DNA of 50,639 nucleotides, from NCBI GenBank assembly GCA_017476665.1, contig JAFUZJ010000008.1, positions 1 to 50,639 of the forward strand. The letters are read 5' to 3'. Source of the DNA: Lachnospiraceae bacterium. GTDB lineage: Bacteria; Bacillota; Clostridia; Lachnospirales; Lachnospiraceae. The notes below the pieces were generated by a model. That model was given only the letters and a program-made list of their open reading frames with translations, searched no databases and was not told the origin of the DNA. A program made the position numbers and the translations under genes. Positions 15,959-23,674 of this stretch are shown one piece after another (the first letter of the stretch is position 1; each line of letters starts with the position of its first letter).

Positions 15959-16017
15959 TACAGATGAAACAAAAAGTTTTGCCGCACATCAAGAGCGGAG
16001 ATAAAGGAGGAATAAAA

Positions 16018-16662
16018 ATGCACTACAAAGACAATGAGAAGATAACCATTATGGAGCATCCGCTGATCAAGCACAAGATATCCAGGCTGCGGGACATGGA
16101 GACCGGTACGTATGAGTTCCGGTGTCTGGTAGAGGAGATCGCAATGCTGGAGGCATATGAGGCATTGCGGGATCTGCCCTTGGTTGATATTGAGGTGGAA
16201 ACGCCCATTGAGAAGTGTATGACGCCTACTATTGACGGCAAAAAGCTGGCAATCGTTCCGATCCTGCGGGCGGGACTCGGGATGGTCAACGGCATCCATG
16301 CGCTGGTGCCTTCGGCGAAGGTGGGACATATCGGGCTTTACAGAGATCCGGAGACACATCTTCCGCATGAGTATTATTGCAAGCTGCCTGATCCCATTGA
16401 TCAGCGGCTGATCGTTGTGCTGGATCCTATGCTGGCAACGGGCGGCTCGGCGGTAGAGGCCGTAAACTTTATCAAACAGCATGGTGGCCGGCATATCAAA
16501 TTTATGTGCATCATTGCGGCGCCGGAGGGGGTGGAGAGACTTTCTGCAGCGCATCCTGACATTGAGATTTATATCGGAAATCTGGATCGTTGCCTGAATG
16601 AGAATGCGTATATTATGCCGGGACTCGGCGATGCCGGTGACCGGATTTTTGGGACAAAATAA
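16018..16662 (+). CDS. upp: Uracil phosphoribosyltransferase
   Basis: The 214-residue product is full length and carries the family features: [15 protein letters not shown] at the start, [15 protein letters not shown] (PRPP and regulatory site), the PRPP-binding loop [13 protein letters not shown], and the C-terminal uracil-binding region [16 protein letters not shown]. It converts uracil and PRPP to UMP in pyrimidine salvage. The start is ATG 16018, placed seven bases after a perfect AAAGGAGG; the frame is open further upstream without such a site. It is spaced about 60 bases from the vWA gene and about 70 bases before a small coiled-coil gene. Confidence 0.96.
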   Translation: MHYKDNEKITIMEHPLIKHKISRLRDMETGTYEFRCLVEEIAMLEAYEALRDLPLVDIEVETPIEKCMTPTIDGKKLAIVPILRAGLGMVNGIHALVPSAKVGHIGLYRDPETHLPHEYYCKLPDPIDQRLIVVLDPMLATGGSAVEAVNFIKQHGGRHIKFMCIIAAPEGVERLSAAHPDIEIYIGNLDRCLNENAYIMPGLGDAGDRIFGTK

Positions 16663-16732
16663 AAAAACAGGAATAATCTGCCAGTCTTGTCCATATACTA
16701 TGATAAGAGAACCAAGCATAAGGAGGTTTGTT

Positions 16733-16978
16733 ATGGCAAGAGGACAGAGAAAGAGCCTGGATGAGAAGATCGAGGCGAAGCAGGAGATCATTGACGCGCT
16801 GCTCACACGAATAGAGTCGGAGAAGGCAGAACTGGCTGAATTATTGGAAGCAAAACGGCTGAAAGAACTGGAGTCAGTAAGTGAAATGATCGAGGAATAC
16901 GGTCTGGAACCCGATGAAGTGGCGCAGGCGCTACAGCAGTTTCTGGACAGCAAACAACAAGAAGAGGCATCCGCATAG
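16733..16978 (+). CDS. Small coiled-coil protein, unknown function
   Basis: The 81-residue product is almost entirely helical and charged: an N-terminal basic stretch (ARGQRKSLDEK), a heptad-like coiled coil (about 10-50), then EYGLEPDEVAQALQQFL and an acidic tail. AAGGAGG seven bases before ATG 16733 gives strong support. Its stop codon lies inside its own terminator hairpin. It is not a recognised family; the layout (coiled coil plus short C-terminal helix) is reminiscent of small nucleoid-associated or scaffold proteins, but no DNA-binding motif is evident. Confidence 0.7.
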   Translation: MARGQRKSLDEKIEAKQEIIDALLTRIESEKAELAELLEAKRLKELESVSEMIEEYGLEPDEVAQALQQFLDSKQQEEASA

Positions 16979-16991
16979 GGTGCCTCTTTTT
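16963..16991 (+). terminator. Terminator after the coiled-coil gene
   Basis: AGAGGCATCC (16963-16972) pairs with GGGTGCCTCT (16978-16987) with one wobble and is followed by TTTT. The stop codon TAG at 16976-16978 is in the loop. The minus-strand activase gene ends 23 bases beyond. Confidence 0.8.
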
Positions 16992-17013
16992 GTGTAACAG
17001 ATTCCTATTTCGA

Positions 17014-20000
17014 TCAGGCAGGTTTTTTGTTGTTTTTATTTTGGTTCCTGCCGTCAATATTTTTCTGGGCCGTGGACAGCATCAGTTTGATGCGGTTCAA
17101 CTGATTTACCTCGCTGGCGCCGGGGTCGTAGTCGATGGCTACGATATTGGATTCCGGATATGCCTTGCGCAATGCCTTGATGACGCCCTTGCCCACCACG
17201 TGATTGGGCAGGCACCCGAAAGGCTGCGTGCAGACGATATTGGGAACATCATCGTGGATCAATTCCACCATTTCTCCGGTCAAAAACCAACCTTCACCGG
17301 TCTGATTGCCGATGCTTACAATGGGTTCTGCAAAACCGGCAATCTCTCTGATCGGAGTGGGTGGTGTAAAGTGTTTGCTCTTTTTGAACTCGTCCGTCGA
17401 TGCAGCGCGCAGTACATTTTCAATGGCCCAGATGCCCAGCTTGGAGTTGCGGGCGGTCTTCTTGCTCATGCCCAGATGGTCTGCCTTGTAAATCTGGTTG
17501 TAGAAGCAGTAGAGCAGGAAATCCATCAGGTCGGGTACGACGGCTTCAGCGCCTTCACTCTCCAGAAGTTCCACCAGATGATTGTTGCCGGCAGGAGAGA
17601 ATTTTACCAGGATCTCACCTACGATACCGACACGGGGTTTCCGGATATCTAAAAGCGGGATATTGTCAAAATCACGGATGATCTTTCGGCAAAGCCCGTT
17701 AAATTTCAACAGGTTAATGTGCTTGGCAGAGAGAAAATCCTGTACGACTTTTAACCATTTTCGGTGTACGGCATCCACACTGCCGGGCGTGGCTTCATAG
17801 GGGCGCATGCGATAAACGCAGCGCATAAAGATATCGCCAAACTGGATTCCGAGAGCTGCACGGAGCAACAGATCCGCATTCAGATGGAATCCGGGATTGG
17901 TTTCGATGCCGCCCAGATTTAAGGAGATTACAGGAATGTGCTCCATGCCTGCCTTTTGCAGCGCGCGGCGGATGAAACCAATGTAGTTGGTGGCGCGGCA
18001 GCCGCCGCCGGTCTGAGAGATGACCAGGGCTGTCCGGTTTAAGTCGTATTTGCCGGACTGCAGTGCCTCCATCAGCTGTCCTACCACCAGAAGGGAAGGA
18101 TAGCAGGCATCATTGTTCACATATTTCAGACCCACATCCACGGAATGCTTGTTGTCATTGTCCAATACCTCGAAATTGTAGCCGCAGGAATTGATCGCGG
18201 GCTGCAGGATTTCAAAATGGATCGGTGACATCTGGGGACAGAGAATCGTATAATTTTTCCGCATCTCTTCCGTAAAAGGTACTTTTACAATGGCGGAGGA
18301 ACGGATGGTTCTCTGTTTGTGCATGCGTTCCCGCACATGGATCGCGGAGATCAGGGAGCGAATGCGGATCCTGGCTGCACCCAGATTATTGACCTCGTCG
18401 ATCTTCAGGCAGGTATAAATTTTGTCGGAGCCGGAGAGAATGTCGTTCACCTGGTCGGTGGTTACGGCATCCAGACCGCAGCCAAAAGAGTTTAACTGGA
18501 TCAGATCCAGATTGTCTACAGTACGCACATAGCTTGCCGCAGCATAAAGTCTGGAGTGGTACATCCACTGGTCGGACACGATCAGCGGTCTCTCCGGGCA
18601 GCCCAGATGGGAGATGGAATCCTCTGTGAGTACGGCAATGTCAAAGGAGGTGATCAGCTCTGGAATACCGTGGTTGATCTCCGGATCCACATGGTAGGGC
18701 CTTCCCGCCAGTACGATACCGCGCTTGCCGGTTTCTTTCAGATATTGCAGGGTTTCCTCGCCCTTTTTGCGCATATCTTCGCGGACTGCGGCCAGTTCCT
18801 CCCATGCCTTGTGAACCGCTGCCGAAATTTCATCCCGGGAGATTTCCGTGAATTCTTTGCACAGCGCATCCGTAACGGTCACCTCGTCGCGGAAGGATAG
18901 GAAAGGATTGCGGAAATAGATCTCTCCGGAAGAAATCTCTTCCACATTGTTTTTAATATTTTCGGAATAGGAAGTCACGATCGGGCAGTTATAATGGTTG
19001 TTGGCATCTTCAAACTCATTGCGCTCGTAAAAAAGAGCGGGATAGAAGATAAACTGCACGCCCTGGCGGATCAGCCAGGTCACGTGACCGTGAGCCAGCT
19101 TGGCCGGGTAGCATTCGGACTCGCTGGGGATGGATTCAATCCCGAGCTCATAAATCTTTCTGTTTGAGCTGGGGGAGAGTACCACGCGATATCCCAACTC
19201 GGTGAAAAACACATGCCAGAAAGGATAGTTTTCATACATGTTCAGAACCCTGGGGATACCGACCACACCTCTGGGAGCCTTGTCGGCGTCCAAGGAAGCG
19301 TAGTTGAATAGTCTGTGTAATTTATACTCAAATAAATTCGGCACATTGTTCGCGTTCTTTTTGCCGCCGATTCCGCGCTCGCAGCGGTTGCCGGAGATAT
19401 ACTGGCGCCCTCCGGAAAACTTGTTGATGGTCAGGCGGCAGTTGTTGGTACAGCCCTTACACTTGGCCATGCTGGTCTCAAATTGCAGGGAACAGATCTT
19501 TTCATAGGAGAGCATGGAGGTTTCGTAGCCTTCCTCATATCTGTCCCTGGCAATGAGGGCTGCTCCGAACGCACCCATGATGCCGGCAATGTCGGGACGG
19601 ATAGCCTCGCAGTTCGCAATCTTTTCAAAGCTGCGCAGAACCGCATCGTTGTAAAAGGTACCGCCCTGAACCACGATGTTTTTGCCCAGTTCCGAAGCAT
19701 CGGAAACCTTGATCACCTTAAACAGCGCATTTTTGATCACGGAGTAGGCGAGTCCGGCGGAGATATCCGATACGGAAGCGCCTTCCTTTTGCGCCTGTTT
19801 TACCTTGGAATTCATAAACACCGTACAGCGGGTGCCCAGGTCAATGGGATGCGCCGCAAAAAGAGCGGCCTGTGCGAAATCCTGTACGCTGTAATCCAGA
19901 GATTTTGCAAAGGTTTCAATAAAGGAACCGCAGCCGGAAGAACAGGCTTCATTCAACTGTACGCTGTCCACGGTCTGATTCTTGATCTTAATGCATTTCA

Positions 20001-21285
20001 TGTCCTGTCCGCCGATGTCCAGAATGCAGTCCACCTCCGGATCAAAGAATGCGGCAGCGTTATAATGTGCTACGGTCTCCACTTCGCCGTCATCCAGAAG
20101 AAAAGCGGCTTTCATCAGCGCTTCGCCATAGCCGGTAGAACAGGAGCGCATAATTTTAACACCCTCGGGGAGGGTGGTATAAATCTCTTTTAAAGAACGG
20201 ATCGCCGTATTCAAAGGGCTTCCGTCATTGTTGGAATAGAAGGAATACAAAAGCTGTCCGTCCTCGCCCACCAGTGCAACCTTGGTGGTGGTGGAACCGG
20301 CGTCAATCCCCAGGAAGGCATTGCCCCGATAGGAAGCCAGATCGCCGGTGGCAACATGATGTTTGCTGTGGCGCGCCTTGAACGCCTCATAGGCATCCTC
20401 GTCGGCAAACAGGGGCTCCATACGCTCCACTTCAAATTCCATTTTGATCTCGGAGGAAAGTTTTTTCACCATTTCCTCCATGGTAAAGGACACTTCCTGC
20501 TTGGCATTTAATGCGGAGCCGATAGCCGCAAACAGGTGGGAATTGTCCGTGTCGATAATATGCTCGTCGTCCAACTTCAAAGTGCGGATGAAAGCCGCTT
20601 TCAGCTGATCCAGAAAGTGCAAAGGACCGCCCAGAAAAGCCACATGTCCGCGAATGGGTTTGCCGCAGGCCAGACCGGAGATAGTCTGGTTTACCACAGC
20701 CTGAAAGATGGAGGCGGCCAGGTCTTCCTTGGTAGCGCCGTCATTGATCAGGGGCTGGATATCTGTTTTGGCAAACACGCCGCAGCGCGCAGCAATTGTG
20801 TACAGAGAATGATAGCCTCTGGCGTATTCGTTTAAGCCCGCGGCATCTGTCTGAATCAGGGACGCCATCTGGTCGATAAAGGAGCCTGTACCGCCGGCAC
20901 AGATCCCGTTCATACGCTGTTCCACGTTGCCGCCTTCAAAATAGATGATCTTGGCATCCTCACCGCCCAGCTCGATGGCCACATCGGTCTTGGGAGCGAG
21001 CTCCTGCAGGGAAGTGGCAACTGCGATCACTTCCTGGTTGAACGGTACCCCCAGATGGTTTGCCAACGTCAATCCGCCGGAACCGGTGATCATGGGATGC
21101 AGCGTCAGATTACCCAGTTCTTCATAAGCTTTTTGTAATAATGAGTGCAGTGTTTCCCGGATATTGGCATAATGCCGCTCATAGTCGGAAAACAAAATAT
21201 GATGTTGTTCATCCAAGATTGCAATCTTTACGGTGGTGGAACCGATATCAATACCGCAGGCAGCATGCATGTTGGAATTACTCAT
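17014..21285 (-). CDS. Giant 2-hydroxyacyl-CoA dehydratase activase-like protein (tandem BcrAD/BadFG ATPase plus DUF2229)
   Basis: The 1423-residue protein contains two ASKHA-type ATPase domains: one starting [14 protein letters not shown] (about residue 12), the second [16 protein letters not shown] (about 330). Each has the Cys motif used to ligate an intersubunit [4Fe-4S] cluster in HgdC-like activators ([11 protein letters not shown] and [10 protein letters not shown]). A Cys-rich segment ([18 protein letters not shown]) follows, then a DUF2229-type region ([21 protein letters not shown]) and a long C-terminal part resembling dehydratase subunit folds. Classical activators inject one electron into 2-hydroxyacyl-CoA dehydratases at ATP cost. 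Here no dehydratase genes are adjacent. Start ATG at 21285 is preceded by AGGAAGG; an ATG 39 bases upstream has none. Substrate unknown. Confidence 0.85.
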   Translation of the reverse strand: MSNSNMHAACGIDIGSTTVKIAILDEQHHILFSDYERHYANIRETLHSLLQKAYEELGNLTLHPMITGSGGLTLANHLGVPFNQEVIAVATSLQELAPKTDVAIELGGEDAKIIYFEGGNVEQRMNGICAGGTGSFIDQMASLIQTDAAGLNEYARGYHSLYTIAARCGVFAKTDIQPLINDGATKEDLAASIFQAVVNQTISGLACGKPIRGHVAFLGGPLHFLDQLKAAFIRTLKLDDEHIIDTDNSHLFAAIGSALNAKQEVSFTMEEMVKKLSSEIKMEFEVERMEPLFADEDAYEAFKARHSKHHVATGDLASYRGNAFLGIDAGSTTTKVALVGEDGQLLYSFYSNNDGSPLNTAIRSLKEIYTTLPEGVKIMRSCSTGYGEALMKAAFLLDDGEVETVAHYNAAAFFDPEVDCILDIGGQDMKCIKIKNQTVDSVQLNEACSSGCGSFIETFAKSLDYSVQDFAQAALFAAHPIDLGTRCTVFMNSKVKQAQKEGASVSDISAGLAYSVIKNALFKVIKVSDASELGKNIVVQGGTFYNDAVLRSFEKIANCEAIRPDIAGIMGAFGAALIARDRYEEGYETSMLSYEKICSLQFETSMAKCKGCTNNCRLTINKFSGGRQYISGNRCERGIGGKKNANNVPNLFEYKLHRLFNYASLDADKAPRGVVGIPRVLNMYENYPFWHVFFTELGYRVVLSPSSNRKIYELGIESIPSESECYPAKLAHGHVTWLIRQGVQFIFYPALFYERNEFEDANNHYNCPIVTSYSENIKNNVEEISSGEIYFRNPFLSFRDEVTVTDALCKEFTEISRDEISAAVHKAWEELAAVREDMRKKGEETLQYLKETGKRGIVLAGRPYHVDPEINHGIPELITSFDIAVLTEDSISHLGCPERPLIVSDQWMYHSRLYAAASYVRTVDNLDLIQLNSFGCGLDAVTTDQVNDILSGSDKIYTCLKIDEVNNLGAARIRIRSLISAIHVRERMHKQRTIRSSAIVKVPFTEEMRKNYTILCPQMSPIHFEILQPAINSCGYNFEVLDNDNKHSVDVGLKYVNNDACYPSLLVVGQLMEALQSGKYDLNRTALVISQTGGGCRATNYIGFIRRALQKAGMEHIPVISLNLGGIETNPGFHLNADLLLRAALGIQFGDIFMRCVYRMRPYEATPGSVDAVHRKWLKVVQDFLSAKHINLLKFNGLCRKIIRDFDNIPLLDIRKPRVGIVGEILVKFSPAGNNHLVELLESEGAEAVVPDLMDFLLYCFYNQIYKADHLGMSKKTARNSKLGIWAIENVLRAASTDEFKKSKHFTPPTPIREIAGFAEPIVSIGNQTGEGWFLTGEMVELIHDDVPNIVCTQPFGCLPNHVVGKGVIKALRKAYPESNIVAIDYDPGASEVNQLNRIKLMLSTAQKNIDGRNQNKNNKKPA

Positions 21286-21332
21286 AAAATCAATCCTTCC
21301 TGAAAAATCGCCACAAAATGACATACTCAGTT

Positions 21333-21361
21333 AGTATACATCATTCATTTTTAAAATGCAA
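21333..21361 (-). promoter_or_regulatory. Promoter for the dehydratase activase-like gene
   Basis: On the minus strand TTGCAT (21361-21356) and TATACT (21338-21333) are 17 bases apart. The expected start point near 21326 leaves a 40-base leader to the ATG at 21285. Confidence 0.7.
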
Positions 21362-21436
21362 CGAACAAAATATGAAAGAAAAATATGGCAAAGATTAAAT
21401 CTTTGTAAAAAATGGGCAAAAATAAAAAATGGTCGG

Positions 21437-21465
21437 TTTACTTATGATTCCAGGCATGTTAAAAT
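21437..21465 (+). promoter_or_regulatory. Promoter for the rhomboid-like operon
   Basis: TTTACT (21437-21442) and TAAAAT (21460-21465) have a 17-base spacer. Just downstream, in the early transcribed region, TTTGCG (21475-21480) and CGCAAA (21488-21493) form an inverted repeat that could be an operator or a small hairpin. The promoter diverges from that of the activase gene. Confidence 0.55.
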
Positions 21466-21518
21466 AAAACATAATTTGCGCAATTTACGCAAAAGTACAG
21501 AGATAGTAAGAGGTTAGT

Positions 21519-22469
21519 ATGGGTAAGAATAAAAAGTTTGATTTCGAGCGGAAATTTGGAAAATATGCGATCCCGAATCTTTCCCTGATTCTGGTGATGT
21601 GCTATGTGGCGGGGTATGTGATCCAGTATTTTAATCCCGTGTTTATGCAGTATCTCACGTTGGACCCGTATCAGATCCTACACGGACAGGTGTGGCGGGT
21701 ATTTACATGGCTGATCAGTCCGCCGGCTTCTTTCGACGTGTTTACGATCATCATGTTGTTTTTCTATTACAGCATCGGTACGAATTTGGAGCGGACCTGG
21801 GGAACCTATCGCTATAATGCGTATATCTGGGGCGGTGTGCTGATCACGCTGATCGCAAGTTTTGTATGTATGGGGGCTTGTTATCTGATCTTCGGAAGCG
21901 ACACGCTGGAACTGTATGGGGAGTTTTATAAATCCTATTACAGTATGTCCTACGGTTCCGCGTTTCGGACCATGACCAGCACGGAAGCTTTTTTTGCGGC
22001 GGGTTCCGCGTTATTCAGCACCTATTATATCAATATGTCAATTTTTCTGGCATATGCGGCAACCTATCCGGACAATGTGGTGCTGCTGATGTTTGTGGTT
22101 CCGGTGAAGGTGAAATGGCTGGGGTATATCTATGCGGCGCTGCTGGTATTCCAGATGGTGCAGTTTTATGTGGCGGCACCGTTAGGGTGGTTCGGCATGG
22201 TGGCAATCGGGGCGTCGCTTTTGAATTTCCTGATCTTCTGGCTGCGGAGCAGGAATCTGTCCTATCTGAATCCGAAGCAGGTGAAGCGGAAGGTTGTGTT
22301 CAAACAGCAGGTGAGATCCGGGGAGAAACAGTCCGGCCACAGATGCTGTATCTGCGGCAGAACGGATGCGGACGATCCGAATCTGGAGTTTCGGTATTGC
22401 TCCAAATGTGCCGGAAGCTGCGAGTATTGTCAGGATCATCTGTTTACGCATGAACATAAGATTGGATGA
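21519..22469 (+). CDS. Rhomboid-like polytopic membrane protein with C-terminal zinc ribbon, likely non-proteolytic
   Basis: The 316-residue protein has about six membrane segments from residue 20 to 242 and rhomboid-like features in the first half: GQVWRVFTWL (L1-loop WR) and IGTNLERTWGTYRYNAY, the TM2 E-R motif. The catalytic GxSG serine motif is not present (GSALFSTYY occupies that area) and no membrane His is found in the last helices, so it looks like a pseudoprotease of the iRhom/Derlin type. A cytoplasmic tail holds three CxxC pairs (C276/C279, C294/C297, C301/C304) with nearby His 307, 311 and 313, enough for two zinc sites. It leads a tight operon with a sigma-like gene. It may tether or release a partner; that is an inference. 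Confidence 0.75.
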   Translation: MGKNKKFDFERKFGKYAIPNLSLILVMCYVAGYVIQYFNPVFMQYLTLDPYQILHGQVWRVFTWLISPPASFDVFTIIMLFFYYSIGTNLERTWGTYRYNAYIWGGVLITLIASFVCMGACYLIFGSDTLELYGEFYKSYYSMSYGSAFRTMTSTEAFFAAGSALFSTYYINMSIFLAYAATYPDNVVLLMFVVPVKVKWLGYIYAALLVFQMVQFYVAAPLGWFGMVAIGASLLNFLIFWLRSRNLSYLNPKQVKRKVVFKQQVRSGEKQSGHRCCICGRTDADDPNLEFRYCSKCAGSCEYCQDHLFTHEHKIG

Positions 22470-22480
22470 GAGGAAACGAT

Positions 22481-23227
22481 ATGAATCAGGAAGTTTTGTT
22501 TGCGCAGAAGCTGCAGGAGGTGCGGGCACTCGCAAAGAAGCAGGGAAACTGTGTCAGCGAAGAGCAGGTGCAGGAGGCGTTCGCGGAGCTGGAATTGTCC
22601 GGCGAACAGATGCAGCTGGTATACGATTATCTGTTAAAGCATAAAATAGGGCTGGGACAGCCCCTGGATCCGGATGATTATCTGACGGATGAGGAGAAAG
22701 ATTATCTGCAGGGATATCTGGAGGAGATCGCGGCGCTGCCGCAGTACAGCGAAGGTGAGGTTCTGGCGCATACGATCTCTGCGATGGCGGGAGATACCGG
22801 TGCCCAACAGTTGCTGACCCAGATCTACTTAAAAGATGTGGCGGAGATCGCCAAGCTGTATGCGGGGCAGGGTGTTTACCTGGAGGATCTGATCGGAGAA
22901 GGCAATCTGGCGCTTTCCTTTGGCGTCGGAATGTTAGGCAGTCTGGAGAAGCCGGAGGAAGCCCAGGGAATGCTCGGTAAAATGATCATGGACGCCATGG
23001 AGGAGCATATCGCTGAAACGGTGCAGAACCGGAAAGCGGATAAAAAGGCGGAGGATCATGTAAACAAGGTGGCGGATGCGGCGAAGGCGCTGTCGGAGGA
23101 ACTCAGACGGAAAGTAACGGTGGCAGAGCTGGCGAAAGAGAGCGGTATGAGCGAGAACAGGATCAGAGAGGCCATGCGGATCAGCGGCTTCCAGATTAAA
23201 GATTTAGAGGATCTGGCGGATGAATAA
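22481..23227 (+). CDS. Sigma-70-like protein lacking region 4
   Basis: The 248-residue protein has an N-terminal helical, acidic part (5-60; VSEEQVQEAFAELELSGEQM, LDPDDYLTDEEKDYL) like sigma region 1.1/1.2. Residues 112-150 (IYLKDVAEIAKLYAGQGVYLEDLIGEGNLAL) match sigma region 2.1-2.2, the core-RNA-polymerase-binding helix. Residues 186-236 (ADKKAEDHVNKV ... VTVAELAKESGMSENRIREAM) match region 3. The promoter-melting and -10 reading parts (2.3-2.4) are largely absent and there is no region 4 at all. It could bind RNA polymerase without normal promoter reading, or act as an anti-sigma-like competitor. GAGAGG before ATG 22481 supports this start; the rhomboid-like gene ends 11 bases upstream. 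Confidence 0.75.
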   Translation: MNQEVLFAQKLQEVRALAKKQGNCVSEEQVQEAFAELELSGEQMQLVYDYLLKHKIGLGQPLDPDDYLTDEEKDYLQGYLEEIAALPQYSEGEVLAHTISAMAGDTGAQQLLTQIYLKDVAEIAKLYAGQGVYLEDLIGEGNLALSFGVGMLGSLEKPEEAQGMLGKMIMDAMEEHIAETVQNRKADKKAEDHVNKVADAAKALSEELRRKVTVAELAKESGMSENRIREAMRISGFQIKDLEDLADE

Positions 23228-23639
23228 GACGGTTTATGAGGATTATAAATACTGCATGCAGGATGTTTCCACCGTCTATGTGGGCTGCAAGTATACCATG
23301 GATGAGATTCTGGCGGATGAGTCGATCCCGTTTAAATTTCAGCTTGTGGTGGAACGCTATATTTTACCGAAGTCCGATCCGGAGGATACGTTGGAAACCC
23401 ACCTGTATTATCTGGAGGAGAAAAGCTTTCTGGTGAAGATATACAGGCAGCTCAAAGCAAAGGTGAAGGTGAATTATATCCAGGAGAAGAAACATATGGG
23501 CGGCAGGGTGACAAAGGAGTATGCCACCAAGACCATGTCGGTGGAGCAGCTGGCACATCTGAGCGTAGCGCAAAAGGAGCAGATGGGGCTGATGGTGAAG
23601 GAACTGGCGGTGAGCAAATTGTCACTGATGGGATTCTGA
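23220..23639 (+). CDS. Unknown protein coupled to the sigma-like gene
   Basis: The 139-residue protein starts eight bases inside the sigma-like gene. It has no signal peptide or membrane segment. An N-terminal part (YEDYKYCMQDVSTVYVGCKYTMDEILADE) with two Cys residues is followed by a basic middle (KIYRQLKAKVKVNYIQEKK) and a helical C-terminus (MSVEQLAHLSVAQKEQMGLMVKELAV). I do not recognise the family. Its tight overlap suggests that it works with the sigma-like protein, for example as a partner or stabiliser. The same strand continues into the M16C peptidase after 35 bases. Confidence 0.7.
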   Translation: MNKTVYEDYKYCMQDVSTVYVGCKYTMDEILADESIPFKFQLVVERYILPKSDPEDTLETHLYYLEEKSFLVKIYRQLKAKVKVNYIQEKKHMGGRVTKEYATKTMSVEQLAHLSVAQKEQMGLMVKELAVSKLSLMGF

Positions 23640-23674
23640 TCATAAGGGATTTTAATAGGAGAGGAGAATAGGAC

